From NCBI GenBank assembly GCA_002773855.1, contig PEZY01000012.1, forward strand, positions 283,671-347,670: DNA of 64,000 nucleotides, given 5' to 3'. The notes under the pieces were generated by a model. That model had not been told where the DNA came from. It ran no database searches and saw nothing but the letters and a program-made list of their open reading frames with translations. The DNA comes from Candidatus Buchananbacteria bacterium CG10_big_fil_rev_8_21_14_0_10_33_19 (GTDB taxonomy: Bacteria; Patescibacteria; ABY1; 2-01-FULL-39-33). Of this stretch, positions 1 through 8,964 are shown piece after piece; position 1 is the first letter of the stretch, and each line of letters starts with the position of its first letter. A program made the translations under genes and the position numbers.

Positions 1-186
1 TTGGATGTTAATATCGATATGGGTTTCATCTTCGCAATAAAACATCATTCTTTGGAAAAAACTTTCTAACATGTCAATTTGAAAAAAAGTTAGTTCCATT
101 GGTGATTCAATATAAATCATAGCTGAGCTAGATTTATGGCGAATAATTATCATTATATAATTATCGACATAGTCTATTGTAGCCAT
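1..186 (-). CDS. Hypothetical protein, partial at window edge
   Basis: The minus strand is open from an ATG at 186 to the window edge, giving 62 codons with the C-terminus cut off. The start is supported by an AAGGAG-type ribosome site just upstream (minus strand, about 191-198). The visible part starts MATIDYVDNY and is rich in Met, Ile and Phe. I see no known motif, signal peptide or clear membrane helix. The gene is divergent from the small gene at 341. It resembles the other short, well-led hypothetical genes of this window, but I cannot assign a function. Confidence 0.6.
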   Translation of the reverse strand, partial: MATIDYVDNYIMIIIRHKSSSAMIYIESPMELTFFQIDMLESFFQRMMFYCEDETHIDINIQ

Positions 187-273
187 GTCCGGTCTCCTTC
201 TTGGTTTATAAGGAACAATTTATAGTAATGATATTATTACAAAATAATGATTTTAAATCAAATATTTGACCAG

Positions 274-302
274 TTGACAAAGGTGATAATAGCGGTTAAA
301 CT
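274..302 (+). promoter_or_regulatory. Sigma-70 type promoter
   Basis: TTGACA at 274-279, a 17-bp spacer, then TAAACT at 297-302. It lies about 40 bp upstream of the gene at 341 and on the same strand. Confidence 0.6.
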
Positions 303-340
303 TAACTTTGATTGTCTAAAACAATGGAGGATTAAATAAT

Positions 341-721
341 ATGTCTATTGATGAATTAGATTTTGCTCAAGAATTGACATTAAGAATAGCGCCTAGACAA
401 ATATTGTTCTTTTTAAGGGTAGAGAAGCGGGGATTGGAATTTCCTTTACACAATACCTCACTTAAATATCGTCGAGTTTTTTTGGTACCAAATATGGTCT
501 TGGCTGTGATTGATGAAACTGATGAACATTTAGTTGTAGAGTGGCATGGGCCAACACTACAGACTGAATATAAAGATCATCAATCTATATCACCATATTC
601 TGAAAGTATTTCTTTTGTTATGGATGTGCCAAAAGCTTGTTTGGCGGATAACTCAGTTGTGAGAATTGAGGCGAGTGGAGTGACTAAAATGAAAAACCAT
701 GTTCCAGCTATCTTATATTAG
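341..721 (+). CDS. Hypothetical protein, 126 aa
   Basis: A complete small gene with its own promoter (274-302), a GGAGG ribosome site at 326-330 ten bases before the ATG, and a hairpin terminator right after the stop. The product starts MSIDELDFAQ, is soluble-looking and mixed in charge, and has several beta-prone stretches (for example RRVFLVPNMVLAVIDE). I recognise no family. The complete monocistronic signal set argues that it is really expressed. Confidence 0.75.
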   Translation: MSIDELDFAQELTLRIAPRQILFFLRVEKRGLEFPLHNTSLKYRRVFLVPNMVLAVIDETDEHLVVEWHGPTLQTEYKDHQSISPYSESISFVMDVPKACLADNSVVRIEASGVTKMKNHVPAILY

Positions 722-727
722 ACATTG

Positions 728-754
728 TGGGAAGATTATTCTTCCCCCTTTTAA
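728..754 (+). terminator. Intrinsic terminator
   Basis: GGGAAGA and TCTTCCC form a 7-bp stem with a 4-nt loop, followed by CCTTTT, just after the stop of the gene at 341. Confidence 0.65.
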
Positions 755-813
755 TTCTTGCAAAATTATTATTTTTTTGATAGATTATAATAGATTCTAA
801 GATTTATTCACAA

Positions 814-2637
814 ATGAAAGAAAACAAATTTAAAAATTTTTTTACACCCGGTCCACGAGGCAAGCTTCGTTGGTCGGTTTTTGCTATTGCTGTTTTATTC
901 GTAGCGATGTTATTTGTTAATTTAATCGGTTCAAATAATATAGTGACAAAAGTTTTAGACAATATTTTATCTAAAACTCCAGTAGTTGATAATCTAAAAA
1001 TTTGGCCACAAATAGAAGTTAATCAATCAGATGGTACCAAAAACCTTAAGTTTAAAAACATTAGAGACATTGATTTGGTAACTTACGGTTTTCCTTTCAA
1101 ATTAGGTTTAGATCTTCGGGGTGGTGCTCATCTAGTGTATGAGGCTGACGTCTCTCAAATTAGTTCCACAGAGCGTTCAAATGCCTTGTCAGGAGTGCGT
1201 GATGTCATTGAGAGAAGAGTTAATGCTTTTGGTGTTTCTGAGCCAATTATCCAAACTAATCAAGTTGGTGATAAATGGCGAGTAATTGTCGAACTAGCTG
1301 GTGTGACTGATATTAATGAAGCCATTAGATTAATTGGCGAAACTCCACTTTTAGAATTTAAAGAAGAAAATCCTACCGCTAGTCAATTAACTGTTGATCA
1401 ACAAGCCGAATTAGATAAATTAAATATTGAAGTTCGTGATAAGGCTCAATCTGTTTTGGATCAAATTTTAGCTGGTGGCGATTTCGCAAAATTGGCTCAA
1501 GAGAATTCTGAAGATGAAGGCAGTAAGGATAATGGTGGTTTTTATACTGGTGTTAAAAAAGGTACTTTTGTTCCAGAATATGAAGAAGTATTGTTTAACA
1601 AGTTAAAATCCGGTGAAGTTTATTCACAATTAGTACAATCTCAATTTGGTTATCATATTATCAAAAAAGAAACAGTTAGCGGTGAAGGTGAAGACTTGGC
1701 TATTGATACTAGACATATTTTGTTTAAAACAAAAACTGCCACGGATATTGGCGTAGTTCTAGAGCCAGACTGGAAAACCACTACATTGACTGGTAAACAA
1801 TTAAAGAGAGCTAGTGTAGAATTAGCTCCAAATTCTGGTGTACCACAGGTGTCTTTAGAGTTTGACAGTGAGGGTGCTGATTTATTTGCAGAATTAACCA
1901 AGAAGAACGCTGGTAAATTGTTGGCTATATTTTTAGATGGTCAGCCAATTAGCATACCTCGAGTTAATGAACCAATTTTATCTGGTCAAGCAGTAATCTC
2001 TGGAAGTTTTACTCTACAAGATGCTAAATTATTAGCTCAAAGATTAAATGCTGGTGCTCTACCTGTGCCGATTGAATTAATTTCTCAGACTACTGTGGGT
2101 GCGACACTAGGCAATGATTCTGTTCAAAAAAGTTTAGTAGCTGGTTTTTGGGGTTTGATTTTAGTAGCTATCTTTATGATTTTGTATTATAGGTTGCCGG
2201 GTTTGTTAGCAGTAAAGGCTTTGCTCATTTATACAGTAATAATTTTGGCTTTATTTAAATTAATTCCAGTTACTTTAACCTTGGCTGGTATTGCCGGTTT
2301 TATTCTGTCTATTGGTATGGCAGTTGACGCTAATGTTTTGATTTTTGAAAGATTAAAAGAAGAATTGCGAGCTGGTCGTGATTTGACTACGGCTGTTGAG
2401 CAAGGTTTTAGACGAGCTTGGAGCTCTATTCGAGATTCTAATATTTCATCACTGATTACTTGTGCAATTTTGTTTTGGTTTGGCAGTAGCATTATTAAGG
2501 GTTTTGCTTTGACTCTAGCTATTGGAACTCTTGTTTCGATGTTTTCAGCCATTACCATTACTAGACAGGTCTTAAGATTGATTGCCAAATGGAAAATAAG
2601 CCATGGTGATTGGCTTTATGGAGTCAAAATTAAATAA
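814..2637 (+). CDS. secD: Protein translocase subunit SecD with inserted parvulin-like domain
   Basis: SecD works with SecF in the membrane, using the proton gradient to help complete Sec-dependent export. Visible features are a first membrane helix (about 22-40), the DLRGG signature (100-104), the periplasmic P1 head, and five C-terminal helices from about 440 with the GMAVDANVLIFER motif (501-513). At 607 aa it is longer than a compact SecD because residues about 205-305 hold a PpiC/parvulin-like insert (GGDFAKLAQENS, FVPEYEEVLF, FGYHIIKKE). The parvulin strand RHIL (300-303), which normally opens the fold, comes last here. secF follows after 4 bp. No clear Shine-Dalgarno site is seen. Confidence 0.95.
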   Translation: MKENKFKNFFTPGPRGKLRWSVFAIAVLFVAMLFVNLIGSNNIVTKVLDNILSKTPVVDNLKIWPQIEVNQSDGTKNLKFKNIRDIDLVTYGFPFKLGLDLRGGAHLVYEADVSQISSTERSNALSGVRDVIERRVNAFGVSEPIIQTNQVGDKWRVIVELAGVTDINEAIRLIGETPLLEFKEENPTASQLTVDQQAELDKLNIEVRDKAQSVLDQILAGGDFAKLAQENSEDEGSKDNGGFYTGVKKGTFVPEYEEVLFNKLKSGEVYSQLVQSQFGYHIIKKETVSGEGEDLAIDTRHILFKTKTATDIGVVLEPDWKTTTLTGKQLKRASVELAPNSGVPQVSLEFDSEGADLFAELTKKNAGKLLAIFLDGQPISIPRVNEPILSGQAVISGSFTLQDAKLLAQRLNAGALPVPIELISQTTVGATLGNDSVQKSLVAGFWGLILVAIFMILYYRLPGLLAVKALLIYTVIILALFKLIPVTLTLAGIAGFILSIGMAVDANVLIFERLKEELRAGRDLTTAVEQGFRRAWSSIRDSNISSLITCAILFWFGSSIIKGFALTLAIGTLVSMFSAITITRQVLRLIAKWKISHGDWLYGVKIK

Positions 2638-2641
2638 ATTT

Positions 2642-3562
2642 ATGAAATTAAACATAATTCAAAATAGAAAATACTCTTATATCGTGTCTGGCACTTTGAT
2701 CCTGATTAGTATTTTAAGTTTGATCGCCTGGGGTTTGAAACCGGGGATTGATTTTACTGGCGGTAGTCTTATGGAATTAAGTTTTGATGGGACTAGACCG
2801 GATGTTGCAGTTATTGAAGAATCTTTGACTAGTTTGGAATTGGGAGAAATTAAAATTCAACCGTTTGGTGATAATAATAATATTTTAAGATTTAAAAATG
2901 TTGATGAAGATACTCATCAGGTTATACTGGGTAAGCTAAAAGAAACTTTCAATGGCCAAAACGATTCTAGTTTGGCTATTGAAGAGCGTTTTGAATCAAT
3001 TGGTCCAGTTTTAGGTAAGGAATTGCAGGATAAGGCTTGGGTGGCTATTTTTTTAGCTTCAATGATGATAGTGCTTTATATTGCTTATGCTTTTAGAAAG
3101 GTTTCTAAGCCAGTAGAATCTTGGAAGTTTGGTTTGGCAGCGATTGTAGCTTTGATCCATGATATTTTAATTGTAACTGGTTTATTTTCAATTCTAGGTC
3201 ATTTTGCTGGCATTGAAGTTGATAGTTTGTTTGTTACTGCTCTATTGACTATTTTAGGTTTCTCGGTTCATGATACAATTGTGGTTTTTGATCGAACTAG
3301 AGAAAATTTATCTAAACATTATAGTTCTAATTTTGAAGAGGTAGTCAACGATAGTATTAATCAAACTATTAGTCGTTCTATTAATACTTCATTAACCACT
3401 TTGTTAGTTTTGATTACTTTATATTTATTTGGTGGAGCCACTATCTCTAGCTTTATTTTAGCTTTGATTGCCGGTATTACTGTTGGAACATATTCTTCTA
3501 TTTTTGTAGCTAGCCCTGTTTTGGTCACTTGGTATTTTTGGGCCAAGAGATTAAAGAGTTAA
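2642..3562 (+). CDS. secF: Protein translocase subunit SecF
   Basis: This is the partner of SecD in the export-enhancing SecDF complex. The product has an N-terminal helix, the GIDFTGGSL signature, a small periplasmic region and five C-terminal membrane helices with the conserved segment VHDTIVVFDR. I chose the ATG at 2642 (MKLNIIQNRKY). The frame stays open upstream to 2603 inside secD, but families of this type begin just before the first membrane helix. The start lies 4 bp after the secD stop, so the two are probably translated together. A terminator follows at 3583. Confidence 0.93.
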   Translation: MKLNIIQNRKYSYIVSGTLILISILSLIAWGLKPGIDFTGGSLMELSFDGTRPDVAVIEESLTSLELGEIKIQPFGDNNNILRFKNVDEDTHQVILGKLKETFNGQNDSSLAIEERFESIGPVLGKELQDKAWVAIFLASMMIVLYIAYAFRKVSKPVESWKFGLAAIVALIHDILIVTGLFSILGHFAGIEVDSLFVTALLTILGFSVHDTIVVFDRTRENLSKHYSSNFEEVVNDSINQTISRSINTSLTTLLVLITLYLFGGATISSFILALIAGITVGTYSSIFVASPVLVTWYFWAKRLKS

Positions 3563-3582
3563 AATTATTTTTTATAGTAAAT

Positions 3583-3616
3583 AAAAAAACCGTCTTTCTA
3601 CGTGGAGGGCGGTTTT
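3583..3616 (+). terminator. Intrinsic terminator after secF
   Basis: AAAACCGTC pairs with GGCGGTTTT (one G-T pair), and the stem ends in a T-rich run. It closes the secDF unit. Confidence 0.8.
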
Positions 3617-3735
3617 GTGTTTGATTATTGCCAATTAATAAACATTTGACATACCTCTATTAAATTAATAGATATCAGTTTATTTGCCAATATAACTATA
3701 TTATGTGCTATTATAACATATATTATACACTGTTG

Positions 3736-3764
3736 TTGACAAATAGAACTATTTTTGATATAAT
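3736..3764 (+). promoter_or_regulatory. Perfect consensus sigma-70 promoter
   Basis: TTGACA (3736-3741), exactly 17 bp, then TATAAT (3759-3764). It drives the sigma-region-4/HARE-HTH gene and leaves a leader of about 88 nt before the ATG at 3859. A full consensus match is rare and suggests strong constitutive expression. Confidence 0.9.
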
Positions 3765-3858
3765 TAAGGGGAAAAGTTAAATAAATCACTTTTTGGCTCT
3801 GTTTAGCCAAAATATATCTTTATCACCATGCAGATGTGAGATTTTAATATTTTTATTT

Positions 3859-5046
3859 ATGTCTATATTAGATCAAGTTAGAAAAACTCAATTTCAAGAT
3901 AATATGGCTGGTTTCAATCCTATGGAAACTATCAATATTTTACTTTCACGTTTGACCGACAAGGAAAAAGATGTTGTTAAACGTAGATTCGGTTTAGAGG
4001 CTGATTCTAAACAAACCCTAGAGGAAATTGGTAAACACTATGGTATTACTAGGGAAAGGGTTAGACAAATAGAAAATTTGAGTATCAAAAAATTAAAAGA
4101 ACTTCAAGAATTAAAAGATGAAATACTAACTGCCGAAAGAGTAACTGCTCAGTTATTAGAACAATACGGTGGGGTGATGGAAGAAGAGTTTTTCTTGGAA
4201 AATATTTTAAACTATTTAGATACTAGAGATGGCAGTGAAAATGCCTTGTTATTTTTGGCTGATCACATTTTTTCTGATAATATTAATAAGGTTAAACAAG
4301 ATAAAGAGTTTAATCATTTATGGCGAATGGATTCTGTGGATACAAATACTTTGAAAGAAGTAATTGGTGAAATGGTGGCATTAATTGAAAATCATAATAA
4401 ACCAATTAAGTTAAAGGATTTATTGGATAATTTTAAAAATTCAGAATACTACTCTAAAAATCGTGAAAAATTCTTGTCAGCTACTACTTTTTTAGAAGCT
4501 ACAGAAGAAGATATTGATAAGGTTTTAGAGAGTTATTTAAGAGTTAGTCGTCGTGTAAAATCCAATTTATTTGATGAATGGGGTTTAATTTCTTGGGGTA
4601 CAGTACAACCAAAGAAAATAAATGATAAAATCTATATAGTTTTAAAGAAATCTGGTCAACCGTTACATTTTGTGGATATTGCCAAAGCTATTAATGAAAC
4701 TAGATTTGATGAAAAGATTGCCTATCCACCAACAGTTCATAATGAATTAATTTTGGACAATAAATATGTGTTAGTTGGCCGTGGTATTTATGCCTTAAAA
4801 GAGTGGGGCTATGAGCCTGGTAACGTAGCTAATGTGGTAGAACAGTACTTAAAAGACAATGGTCCAAAAACTAAGGATGAAATTATTAACTATGTTTTGA
4901 GTAAGAGAAATGTTAAAAAGTCCACTGTATATTTGTCTTTAATGAATAATGATAATATTCAAAAAAACGATAGCGGTAAATATGTATATATTGAAAATTC
5001 AAATTCTGACGATAGTTCAGCAGTTTTAAACTCAGATAATCAATAA
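3859..5046 (+). CDS. Sigma-70 region 4 / HARE-HTH DNA-binding protein
   Basis: The N-terminal part carries a sigma-70 region 4: LTDKEKDVVKRRFGLE, then TLEEIGKHYGITRERVRQIE, a helix-turn-helix of the kind that reads the -35 box. No region 2 is present, so it cannot be a complete sigma factor. The middle (about residues 230-320) looks like a HARE-HTH winged helix, the fold of the RNA polymerase delta subunit N-terminus (GQPLHFVDIAKAI... GRGIYALKEWGY). A further winged-helix-like segment follows (KTKDEIINYVLS). I chose the ATG at 3859; the frame is open back to 3793. It probably binds DNA and RNA polymerase; the exact role is unknown. Confidence 0.8.
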   Translation: MSILDQVRKTQFQDNMAGFNPMETINILLSRLTDKEKDVVKRRFGLEADSKQTLEEIGKHYGITRERVRQIENLSIKKLKELQELKDEILTAERVTAQLLEQYGGVMEEEFFLENILNYLDTRDGSENALLFLADHIFSDNINKVKQDKEFNHLWRMDSVDTNTLKEVIGEMVALIENHNKPIKLKDLLDNFKNSEYYSKNREKFLSATTFLEATEEDIDKVLESYLRVSRRVKSNLFDEWGLISWGTVQPKKINDKIYIVLKKSGQPLHFVDIAKAINETRFDEKIAYPPTVHNELILDNKYVLVGRGIYALKEWGYEPGNVANVVEQYLKDNGPKTKDEIINYVLSKRNVKKSTVYLSLMNNDNIQKNDSGKYVYIENSNSDDSSAVLNSDNQ

Positions 5047-5061
5047 TTTGGTTTCTAATTA

Positions 5062-5095
5062 TCTGTTAATTATATGTAAAAACATAATTAACAGA
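5062..5095. repeat. Hairpin in the 5047-5158 gap
   Basis: TCTGTTAATTAT and ATAATTAACAGA form a perfect 12-bp stem. There is no T-run after it, so it could be an RNA-processing or weak pausing element rather than a terminator. Confidence 0.5.
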
Positions 5096-5158
5096 AACTA
5101 GTAACTAAGTTTCTTCAATTTTAGAAGTAGACTAGTAAGCTCAAAAGGTGACAACTTT

Positions 5159-6619
5159 ATGGGTAAAAATGGTATTAACATAGAAATTGATTTTTTATCA
5201 ATTTGGAATACAATCATAGACTTTGGTTCTCAAAATCCAGTTATCATAGCAACTCAGATTTTTCTAGGCGGTGGCTGGGTAGTTTTTTTGTTACTTTTTA
5301 TTTATGGTCTTTATACTGTTTGGTTGGATGGCCGGCAAGCTAGGTTTGCTTCTAAGTGGAAGCATATATTATTGGCTATAGATATACCTAAAAATAATAT
5401 TCAAACTCCTAAGGCAGTAGAGAGTATTTTTATCGCTTTAGCCGGCGCTCAGTCTGGCGGTAATTTGGTTGATTTATATTGGAGTGGAAAAGTACAAGAA
5501 AGTTTTTCATTTGAAATTGTTAGCTTGGAAGGGTATGTGCAATTTTTGGTTAGAACTCCTGTTCATTTTAGGGATTTGATTGAGGCAGCAGTTTATGCCC
5601 AGTATCCTGAAGCCGAAATTACGGAAGTTGATGATTATGCTAGTCAATATAGTGATGTTAAATTTCCTAATGATAAGTATAATCTTTGGGGTACAGAACT
5701 AGTTTTAGCTCGCGATTATCCTTATCCAATCAGGACTTATTCTGATTTTGAACATAAGTTAACTGGTGAATTAATCGATCCAATGGCTGGAGTTTTGGAA
5801 ACTCTAACTAGACTTGGTCCAGGAGAGCAAGTTTGGTTGCAATTTGTAATCACACCACAAAAACCGGGTTGGGGCGAGAAAGGTAAAAAGATTTTAAAAG
5901 AAATGAAGGGTGAACCATACACACCACCAGAAACTTTTTCTGATAAAATTATTAAACCAATTAGTTTTATTGGTGATTTAGCTATGGCAGTGAGCAATGA
6001 AATTTTTGGCGCTGATGAAGTAGCCAAGAAAAAGGAAGAGGATCAATGGAAGATGTTTAGGATTTCACCTGGTGAGAGATTGGTTTTTGAGAATGTCCAA
6101 AGAAAGTTAGCTCAGCATGTCTTTAGATTAAAATTTAGGTTTGTTTATTTTGGTGAAAAGGAAGTTTTTAATAAGGGCAGAGGAGTGGCTTCTATAATTT
6201 CTGGCTTGCAACAGTTTAATGTGGCTGATTCCAATGGCTTTAAGCCAGGTCCTAGAACTAAAACATCAGCTGATTATTTTAATGTTAATAAACGAGTAGC
6301 TGAGTTGCAAAAGCGAATTTTACGTAACTATATTAAGCGTAACAATTACAATGGTGATGATGTTAGTAATATGATGGTTTGTAGTGAGGAATTAGCTTCA
6401 TTGTGGCATTTCCCAGTTATGAGTGTTAAAGCACCAACAGTGGAGAAAATAGGCTCTAAGCGATCTGTGCCGCCATCACGGTTACCTTATGATACTGGTC
6501 GAGTTCAGCCAAATATACAGTTACCAACACTCGAATCAGTTAACACCGTAGAAAATAAGCCAGAGATCAAAGAATCTAGACCAAAACCAACACCACCAGC
6601 TAATTTACCAACTGTTTAA
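5159..6619 (+). CDS. Membrane-anchored conserved CPR protein paired with TraD-like ATPase
   Basis: The 486-aa product has one strong membrane helix near residues 30-55 and a large soluble part with no motif I can name. It ends in a proline-rich tail (about 440-486, with SRPKPTPPANLP). The gene lies 4 bp before the TraD/VirD4-like ATPase gene and is surely co-transcribed with it. Membrane anchor plus hexameric-ATPase partner is the layout of a type IV-secretion-like motor, but no relaxase, pilus or VirB genes are visible nearby. An AAGGTGA sequence 8-9 bases before the ATG may serve as ribosome site. Function unknown. Confidence 0.75.
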   Translation: MGKNGINIEIDFLSIWNTIIDFGSQNPVIIATQIFLGGGWVVFLLLFIYGLYTVWLDGRQARFASKWKHILLAIDIPKNNIQTPKAVESIFIALAGAQSGGNLVDLYWSGKVQESFSFEIVSLEGYVQFLVRTPVHFRDLIEAAVYAQYPEAEITEVDDYASQYSDVKFPNDKYNLWGTELVLARDYPYPIRTYSDFEHKLTGELIDPMAGVLETLTRLGPGEQVWLQFVITPQKPGWGEKGKKILKEMKGEPYTPPETFSDKIIKPISFIGDLAMAVSNEIFGADEVAKKKEEDQWKMFRISPGERLVFENVQRKLAQHVFRLKFRFVYFGEKEVFNKGRGVASIISGLQQFNVADSNGFKPGPRTKTSADYFNVNKRVAELQKRILRNYIKRNNYNGDDVSNMMVCSEELASLWHFPVMSVKAPTVEKIGSKRSVPPSRLPYDTGRVQPNIQLPTLESVNTVENKPEIKESRPKPTPPANLPTV

Positions 6620-6623
6620 AAAA

Positions 6624-8312
6624 ATGAATCAAGAAGAAACTTTGAATGAGATAACTTTGTTTGGCGAAACTAATTTTCGCAATCAAAAAAAGCGTTTTGG
6701 TATTAAACGTGATGACCGAAGACGCCATGTTTATATTATCGGTAAAACTGGTATGGGTAAGACTACTTTATTAGAAAATATGATAATTTCTGATATTGTC
6801 AATGGTGATGGTTGTTGCTATGTTGATCCCCATGGTGATACGGCTGAAAAGATATTAGATTTTATTCCTCCTAGCAGAATTAATGATGTTATTTATTTTA
6901 ACCCAGCAGATACCGAATTTCCCATTGCTTTTAATATATTAGAAGCCGTTGATGAAAAAAGTAAGCATTTAATTGCTTCTGGATTAGTTGGCGTGTTTAA
7001 GAAGCAATTTGCTGATAGTTGGGGACCAAGATTAGAATATATTTTGCGTAACGCTATTTTAGCTTTATTGGATTATCCGGGTAGTACTCTATTGGGTATT
7101 ATGAGAATTTTAGTTGACAATAGTTATCGTGAGAAGGTGGTTGAAAAAATTACCGATCCAGTAGTTAAATCTTTTTGGGTCAATGAGTATACTAAATGGA
7201 ATGATAGAACATTACAAGAGGTAATATCTCCAATTCAAAACAAGGTTGGTCAGTTTTTGTCTAATTTTTTAATTAGGAATATTGTTGGTCAGGTGAAGTC
7301 AACTTTTGATTTGCGCGAAGTTATTGATGGTCGAAAAATATTAATTATGAATTTATCCAAGGGTAGGATTGGCGAGGACACGATGCAACTTTTAGGTTCG
7401 ATGATTGTGACTAAACTGTATTTAGCGGCCATGAGTCGCGTTGATATACCAGAGAAAGATCGAAAAGACTTTTATTTGTATGTTGATGAATTTCAAAATT
7501 TTGCTACTGACAGTTTTGCTGATATTTTATCAGAGGCTAGAAAATATCGACTTAATTTGACCATGGCTCACCAATTTATTGAGCAGTTACCAGAAACCGT
7601 TTCGGCTTCAGTGTTTGGTAATGTGGGTACTTTGTTATGTTTTCGAGTTGGCGCAGCCGATGCAGAAAAGCTAGTGAAGGAGTTTACGCCAATATTTTTA
7701 GAAGAAGATTTAGTTAATTTGCCAGCTTTTAGTATTTATTTAAAGTTAATGATTGATGGTGTTTCATCTGATCCATTTTCGGCTAATACTTTACCGCCAT
7801 TATTTGATGAGTATAGATCAAATAGCACTGAAAGAGTGGTTAAAGTTTCTCGAGAAAGGTATGCTAATCATCGTAAATCCATAGAAGATAAAATAAATCG
7901 TTGGAGTGGTATGGATTTAAGTGAAAAAATGATAGCCACTAGCGAAGGGCATGTTAATTTTAAGTCAGAAAGAGATAAGCAGATTAAGACACAACACAGA
8001 ACATCAGTAGACAATAAATTTACCAAGCCTAAGCCCAAGGAGGACAAAAAATTAGAAGAAAAATACATTGTAGATTGTTTTTCTTGTGGTAAAACTGCCG
8101 AAATTAATTTTTTTCCTGATGGCAAGCGTCCAGTTTTTTGTAAAGATTGTTTGGTTAAGAGCCGACAAGATAGGCAAATTAAAAATAACGCAACAGACAA
8201 AGCGGTGTCACCAAAAATTGCAACAAAAATTTTAGAACAACCACAAGAGGCTGTACAGACTATCAGTTTGGCTGACTTGGGTAAAAGATCGGAGACGCCG
8301 AATAATAAATAG
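6624..8312 (+). CDS. TraD/VirD4-like P-loop ATPase with C-terminal zinc ribbon
   Basis: This is a FtsK/TraD-superfamily motor ATPase. The Walker A motif is GKTGMGKTT (40-48), the Walker B-like strand is YLYVDEFQ (284-291), and the segment VDPHGDTAEKIL (67-78) is typical of the type IV coupling-protein group. There is no N-terminal membrane helix; the upstream gene may supply the anchor. Past residue 400 the sequence is charged and disordered-looking, then has a zinc ribbon with C485xxC488 and C506xxC509. DNA or protein pumping through the envelope is a reasonable inference, but the substrate is unknown. Confidence 0.85.
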   Translation: MNQEETLNEITLFGETNFRNQKKRFGIKRDDRRRHVYIIGKTGMGKTTLLENMIISDIVNGDGCCYVDPHGDTAEKILDFIPPSRINDVIYFNPADTEFPIAFNILEAVDEKSKHLIASGLVGVFKKQFADSWGPRLEYILRNAILALLDYPGSTLLGIMRILVDNSYREKVVEKITDPVVKSFWVNEYTKWNDRTLQEVISPIQNKVGQFLSNFLIRNIVGQVKSTFDLREVIDGRKILIMNLSKGRIGEDTMQLLGSMIVTKLYLAAMSRVDIPEKDRKDFYLYVDEFQNFATDSFADILSEARKYRLNLTMAHQFIEQLPETVSASVFGNVGTLLCFRVGAADAEKLVKEFTPIFLEEDLVNLPAFSIYLKLMIDGVSSDPFSANTLPPLFDEYRSNSTERVVKVSRERYANHRKSIEDKINRWSGMDLSEKMIATSEGHVNFKSERDKQIKTQHRTSVDNKFTKPKPKEDKKLEEKYIVDCFSCGKTAEINFFPDGKRPVFCKDCLVKSRQDRQIKNNATDKAVSPKIATKILEQPQEAVQTISLADLGKRSETPNNK

Positions 8313-8321
8313 CAGTAGCTT

Positions 8322-8870
8322 ATGTGGGAGTTAGTTATTAAATCATTTTACCTTGCTCTGCCGGCTTATTTGGCTAATATGTCGCCGGTTATATTTGATA
8401 AATTAGGATTATTTAAGTCTTTGGCTCAGCCCATTGATGGTGGTAAAAAAATAGGCACAGAATTTATTTTTGGGAGGTCTAAAACTTGGCGAGGATTGCT
8501 GTCTGGTGCAATATTTGGTGTAGTAGTGACTTGGATTCAAGCTGGATTATATAGCGTTACTTTTTTTAAAAGCTTGTCGCTAGTAGATTACCCGCGTCAT
8601 TTTATTGCTTTTGGTTTGTTGGCAGGCCTGGGGGCTATACTTGGTGATTTAATAAAAAGTTTTTTTAAACGTCGCTTTAATATTAAAAGTGGTAGTAGTT
8701 GGCCAGTATTTGATCAGTTGGATTTTATTGCTGGTTTTTTTATTGCAACTTACTATTTGGTTGGTTTTGATGTGGGTGTTGTTGTAGTTGTTTTTTTGAT
8801 TACTTTAATACTACATCCCTTAACTAATCTATTAGCTTACCAGCTGGGCTTTAAAAAAGTTTGGTGGTGA
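8322..8870 (+). CDS. CDP-archaeol synthase (CarS/DUF46)-like membrane protein
   Basis: In archaea CarS moves CMP from CTP onto unsaturated archaetidic acid, making CDP-archaeol for phospholipid synthesis. The 182-aa product shows the family pattern: LPAYLANMSPV at the N-terminus, GKTWRG-like SKTWRGLLSG, GDLIKSFFKRR, then the motif FDQLDFIAGF and a C-terminal HPLTNLLAYQLGFKKVWW, all set in about five membrane helices. It starts 9 bp after the ATPase gene and is followed by a lipid-kinase-like gene. A bacterial CDP-diacylglycerol activity in place of CdsA is an inference. TGA is the stop. Confidence 0.85.
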   Translation: MWELVIKSFYLALPAYLANMSPVIFDKLGLFKSLAQPIDGGKKIGTEFIFGRSKTWRGLLSGAIFGVVVTWIQAGLYSVTFFKSLSLVDYPRHFIAFGLLAGLGAILGDLIKSFFKRRFNIKSGSSWPVFDQLDFIAGFFIATYYLVGFDVGVVVVVFLITLILHPLTNLLAYQLGFKKVWW

Positions 8871-8964
8871 GTGCTTATAACGTATACCATAAAACACTTA
8901 ACAAAAAATAATTTAAAAATTTCAATTTTCAAATTTTCATTGCGAAGTAAATTAATAGCAATAT

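Noticed and set aside
8868..8870. Recoded TGA (as in Absconditabacteria or Gracilibacteria)
   Set aside because: TGA ends the CarS-like gene and the gene at 34500 exactly at family length or at the next gene, and core genes use Trp TGG; the code looks standard.
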